Source: Corythucha ciliata
Lineage: Eukaryota; Arthropoda; Insecta; Hemiptera; Tingidae
Length of the DNA: 64,000 bases
Assembly (NCBI GenBank): GCA_038030265.1
Contig: CM075943.1
Location: 16,678,001-16,742,000 of the forward strand
Reading direction: 5' to 3'
Positions within the stretch are counted from its first letter, which is position 1. Each line of letters begins with the position of its first letter. This document shows, one piece after another, positions 60,382 through 64,000 of the stretch. Both the position numbers and the translations under genes were made by a program. The notes below the pieces were generated by a model that was given only the letters and a program-made list of their open reading frames with translations, had not been told where the DNA came from and made no database searches.

Positions 60382-60443
60382 ATGTTTCAGGCCTCTTTAT
60401 TGTTCAAGTAATCGAGTAGGATATCCAGCCCAGAAAAAACCCG
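60382..60443 (+). repeat. Direct repeat R4, copy 1
   Basis: About 62 bp (CAGGCCTCTTTATTGTTCAA then GTAATCGAGTAGGATATCC) recurring at 61948-62010 with two or three differences. Confidence 0.9.
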
Positions 60444-61255
60444 GGTGGTCTCCTAAAAAGATATAAAAATAAAAAAACCCGGTTGTGACATTTTTCAGTC
60501 TGCGATACCACAAAGAGGGAGTTTTTGGATCTTCGTCCTCGAAAGTCCTTCAAAGTTTTTTAAGAAATGAAGAGGACCCATGTCTGTCTCTCACACAGCA
60601 ACCTCCCCCCACCACACCCTGACGACCGTAAACCATAATAATTAAACTCAGACAACCGTGTTAGTCTGTCTGTCCACCTCTTTCCCACGTCCTCTCTTTC
60701 TTTCTCTTCGCATTTAATCCCCGGTATACAGTTTGTCACTCGGGACAAATCATCCGCTATTAGTCATGATCTCGTTAGAAAATTAGTTGGGAAAAAAAGG
60801 CGATCAGATGTATATTTTTTTTAAAAAAGGTGTCATCCGATTACGGGCGTGCGAGTCTCTCAACATTTCTGCCGCAGGCAAGAAACGGGGTGATATTGTG
60901 AGGGTGAAGGGTGTGGGCAATAATCCGTATAGAGGACGCGTGTTGGGATTTGGATACGCATCACATCACCATTCCCTAAATTAGGACAACTCAATTTACT
61001 ATAGTTTGTGAAAAGGGTCTTCATTTCACTGATATAAATCAGCGCCCCTCCTCCTTCTCCTCATCCGAAGTGCTCGAGTGCTACTGATGAGTGCACCTAT
61101 TTTTTGTTGTCACGATGTATAAGCCACAAAGGCTGTATAACTTTACTTTTTGTCTCTGGAAATGGAACGGCAGTACAGAAATTTGGCTCTCCAACATTCC
61201 TGCACAACAGCCCTGAAATGGCTTTGGAATCTATATGTCGCATCCATGTCCATCA

Positions 61256-61355
61256 GGGCCCTATTGCACAATGTTTTATTAGCTAATATTACAGCTGTTT
61301 TATTAGCTAATATTAGCTATATTATTAGCTAATAAAACATTGTGCAATAGGGCCC
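61256..61355. mobile_element. 100-bp palindromic inverted repeat
   Basis: Begins GGGCCCTATTGCACAATGTT and ends in the exact complement. Arms of about 31 bp are identical and go on imperfectly through TTAGCTAAT words to the centre. No flanking duplication identified. MITE-like; a hairpin RNA would form if transcribed. Confidence 0.8.
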
Positions 61356-61463
61356 TGGACAAAAAAATTATCCATTTCTTGAAAAGGTAATCGTGTTGTG
61401 GTAAAACAAGTTCTATTTTATTTAAAAAGGTTATTTTATTGAGACCCCGGGCTGTCCGGCAAT

Positions 61464-61567
61464 GCGATCTTTAGGCGGCGCGGCGGCTCGACGTGCCCGA
61501 GCCCGGAGCACCGCGTCAAAGGGGGCCCCGGGATTCTTCACTCCTTTTTTCTGATTATGAAAGAAAA
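61464..61567 (+). repeat. Dispersed repeat R2, copy 2
   Basis: ATCTTTAGGCGGCG, then a GC-rich middle, then GGCCCCGGGATTCTTC and a T-rich tail with GAAAGAAAAT; compare 9622-9705. GC-rich against its surroundings. Confidence 0.55.
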
Positions 61568-61947
61568 TAAATGTACTCGTTCGGAAGAAACTTATCTTCG
61601 ACCGATAGACAAGCAACGTTGATCGAACATTGTACCAAATATTTTTTTTTTATGGGCCCACCAAATAATCCAGTCAAATAGTGTTCAAAAGTGCTCTGAG
61701 AACTGCCGTGAACGCAACTCTCGCAGATATTCCAACACAAGCTGGTTTCGTAAAAAAGTGCCAAAAACCACTAAAAGTTCAAAAATATCGCAGTTTTTCT
61801 ATAATTTAAGAGTGATTCCTCTCACTTCCGGGCCAGTAGTAATGCGAAAGAGCGAGGGGGCTAGTGAACCCTCGTTCGCAAATTGAGAACACACAAAACT
61901 CGTGTCCTTCGTAAGACGGAACCCGCGCGACTTTAAACCGCGAAAAC

Positions 61948-62010
61948 ATGTTTTCAGGCCTCTTTATTGTTCAAGTAATCGAGTAGGATATCCAGCACAG
62001 AAAAAACCCG
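61948..62010 (+). repeat. Direct repeat R4, copy 2
   Basis: Same orientation as copy 1, about 1.57 kb downstream. Ends at AAAAAACCCG in both copies. Confidence 0.9.
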
Positions 62011-62239
62011 CTAAATAAAAGTTAAGTATGAACTGCAAATTTCGCACGACGTATAGTCTAACGGTGAAAAAAGGTTGTTCGCAATAATGGAACGGCAAAA
62101 TTGGAAAATCCAACGTCAAAAAAACAAACCCGCGCGACAAAAAAGTCACTCGCACGGGAGATAAAGGTATTTGCACGTCCAATTGTCAAGGGCCAGAAAA
62201 GGGGAGATATAAATCAACGGCGAAATAAGAAGAAGTGGC

Positions 62240-63058
62240 ACGAATTTTTCATTTTTGGAGCGCGAATGGTCGTTTTTGCCACGTTGGACAGTTGATCAGT
62301 TTAAAGCCTTTTCAAGGCGTGAATCTGTCGGTTTAGTCATTTTTTTGGTTGGGAAGTGTCAGTACGGCCGGCAGCCCCTTTTAGGGCGTGAACATGACCG
62401 TTTGGTCATTTTAAAGCGCAGATTAGTCGCAGTTTAACAACTTTTAAGGGGAAAACGCTTTCCATAGGGAGAGAATGCCCAATTAGACCATTTTTAGAGC
62501 GAAACACTTTCAAGATTTGGGGGTTTGTCATTTTAAAAGCGCGGATCGTCAGTTTTGCCACTTTCGAAGTGCGGATCGTCAGTTTTGCCATTTCAAAAGC
62601 GCGGATCGTCAGCTCCGCCATTTTAGGGCACGAATGGTCATTTTTCAAGCGTGAATTGCCAGTTTGGCTATTTCCAGAGCACTAATTATCAGTTTAGCCA
62701 TTTTAGAGCAGCGAATGGTCAGTTTTACTATTAAGGCGTGCAAAAAATAGTCGATTTAGCTGTTTTTAGCCATTTTTAGTCAAGCGAAGCGCAAATAGTT
62801 CATGAGAACCTACGTATGGCCATTTTTTGGGTCACAGATCAGTCAGTTTAGCCTCTTTCAAGAGGCGAATAGTCCCTGACGCTTTGCAAAAGGCGCGAAA
62901 TGCCAGTATGTTAATGACCAGTTTGACCATTTTTAGACGGAAACACTTTGAAGATCGACATTTTTAGGGCGTTGGGGTGGTTTTGGTTATTTTAGGGTAT
63001 GAATTGTCAGTTTAGCCATTTTCAATGGTGTGCGGAATTGTCTATTTGGCCATTTCCC
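62240..63058 (-). repeat. Family B array; left arm of a long inverted duplication
   Basis: GCCATTTT-oriented B units. From 62497 the series of variant units is the mirror of 63505-64000: AAACACTTTCAAGATT, CAAGCGTGAATTGCC, GAACCTACGTATGGCCAT, CTGACGCTTTGCA. The left arm has two extra near-identical GCGGATCGTCAGTTTTGCCA units (about 62535-62600). Confidence 0.85.
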
Positions 63059-63069
63059 ACCCGCATATG

Positions 63070-63495
63070 AACATCCTGAATTTCCGAACTGAATCCGGAA
63101 AACTGAATTTCGTGAGGTTCACCATTTTAAAACCAAACTTTTGTGAGTTTTCTCTTTGAATAAACCATTTTTTACAAACTGTCGCTCTTTCAGAACCCAA
63201 TATCGTAGTCTTGGCATGTTTAAACCTCAAATTCAAAGATAAATTTACCTGATCAAAACCTCGTGGCTTCAGCCATTTATCAGTTTCACAGGTTCGGTTA
63301 ATTTACAATTAATTTGGAGGGAAAAGAACTTTGTTATTTTGGCGTATTCGTCCTGCAATTTTGTCTTCCAAGTATTTTTAACTCGGATCCTTAAATATCC
63401 AATTTAACGGATTTTTGTTGTTTCCTTCCCCAATTTCGCGGATTTTCACGCTTTTAAAAGCCAAATTTCGTGGGGTTTGTTTTTACTAAAAACAA
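63070..63495 (+). repeat. Family C repeat between the inverted B arms
   Basis: About 11 C units (AATTTCGTGAGGTTCACC type). Confidence 0.7.
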
Positions 63496-63504
63496 TGGCC
63501 AAAT

Positions 63505-64000
63505 GGGAAATGGCCAAATTCTACACACCATTGAAAATGGCTAAACTGACAATTCATACCCTAAAATAACCAAAACCCCCCAACCCCCCCTAAAAACGTC
63601 AATCTTCAAAGTGTTTCCGTCTAAAATTGGTCAAACTGGTCATTAACATACTAGTATTTCGCGCCTTCTGCAAAGCGTCAGGGACGATTCGCCACTTAAA
63701 AGAGGCTAAAGTGACTGATCTGTGCCCAAAAAAATGGCCATACGTAGGTTCTTATGAACTACTTACGCTTCGCTTGACTAAAAATGGCTAAAAACAGCTA
63801 AAACGACTATTTTTTGCGCGCCTTAATAGTAAAACTGACGATTCGGTGCTTTAAAATGGCTAAACTGTTAATTAGTGCTCTGGAAATAGCCAAACTGGCA
63901 ATTCACGCTTGAAAAATGACCATTCGTGCCCTATAATGACAGAGCTGACGACCCGCGCTTTTGAAATGGCAAACCCCGTAATCTTCAAAGTTTTTCACTC
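63505..64000 (+). repeat. Family B array; right arm of a long inverted duplication
   Basis: Complement of 62497-63058 in the same unit order, with about nine in ten bases alike by eye. The window ends within the part mirrored by about 62497-62520, so the arm may extend further. Confidence 0.85.

Larger units (their letters stand above)
58601..62235. other. Unique island 8, no gene identified
   Basis: Mostly array-free. Holds the R4 pair, R2 copy 2 and a perfect-ended palindrome (separate entries). Frames reach 104 codons (58899-59213) and overlap a 96-codon frame in another phase. No domain recognised. Confidence 0.4.

Noticed and set aside
61084..61110. CTGATGA hammerhead core word
   Set aside because: No stem II or GAAA segment follows at a workable distance.
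61261..61275. TATTGCAC word like the miR-92 family seed in a hairpin
   Set aside because: The match ends after the seed, and the symmetric palindrome looks like a MITE rather than a miRNA precursor.

Overview
This window reads as gene-poor nuclear DNA of an invertebrate animal, most likely an arthropod. The evidence is indirect. There is no dense coding, no operon structure and no RNA gene that I can recognise. The DNA is AT-rich with long poly-T/poly-A, poly-G/poly-C and GA-rich tracts. It carries many short inverted-repeat transposons and one broken Ty3/Gypsy retrotransposon of the Mag-like type common in invertebrates. I cannot name the species. I found no intact protein-coding gene. The only coding sequence I can identify is the decayed gag of the Gypsy element at 44668-45968.

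The window alternates between two kinds of DNA. The first is degenerate short tandem repeats, with units of about 29-31 bp (families A, B, C), about 20-30 bp (D, E) and 17-19 bp (F). Family A is near GCTAATTCGCGGCTAAAATT plus an A-rich tail. Family B is near CTATTCGCGCCCTAAAAATG. Family C is near AATTTCGTGGGTTTGGCTC. Families A to E share an ATTCG-type core and look like one superfamily; family F (TGTGGTTAGAGC core) is separate. Blocks occur in both orientations. At 17.76-19.76, 23.32-24.99 and 54.44-55.93 kb a reverse-oriented A block meets a forward-oriented A block at a short junction. This resembles fold-back transposons whose long inverted arms are built of short tandem repeats. At 62.5-64.0 kb two B blocks form a long inverted duplication around a C block.

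The second kind is eight 'unique islands' (about 4.8-7.3, 13.2-16.8, 20.2-22.8, 25.7-31.2, 36.2-38.4, 41.3-44.5, 48.8-51.7 and 58.6-62.2 kb). They lack these arrays and are rich in homopolymer and purine/pyrimidine runs. They could be intronic or intergenic DNA of a large gene, but no exon chain is demonstrable.

Small inverted-repeat elements (MITE-like) are scattered through the arrays. Two families are present as pairs in opposite orientation: 138 bp with TA flanks at 40131 and 54169, and 128-152 bp with TTA/TAA flanks at 4679 and 52261. Other fold-back elements lie at 757-1053, 3627-4152 (one arm split by an insertion), 12427-12572, 34874-35423 (arms of about 270 bp), 38934-39052, 46025-46243, 51910-52165 and 61256-61355. 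Several sit cleanly inside a tandem unit, so they inserted after the arrays formed. All family calls rest on reading by eye, not on alignment or database search.
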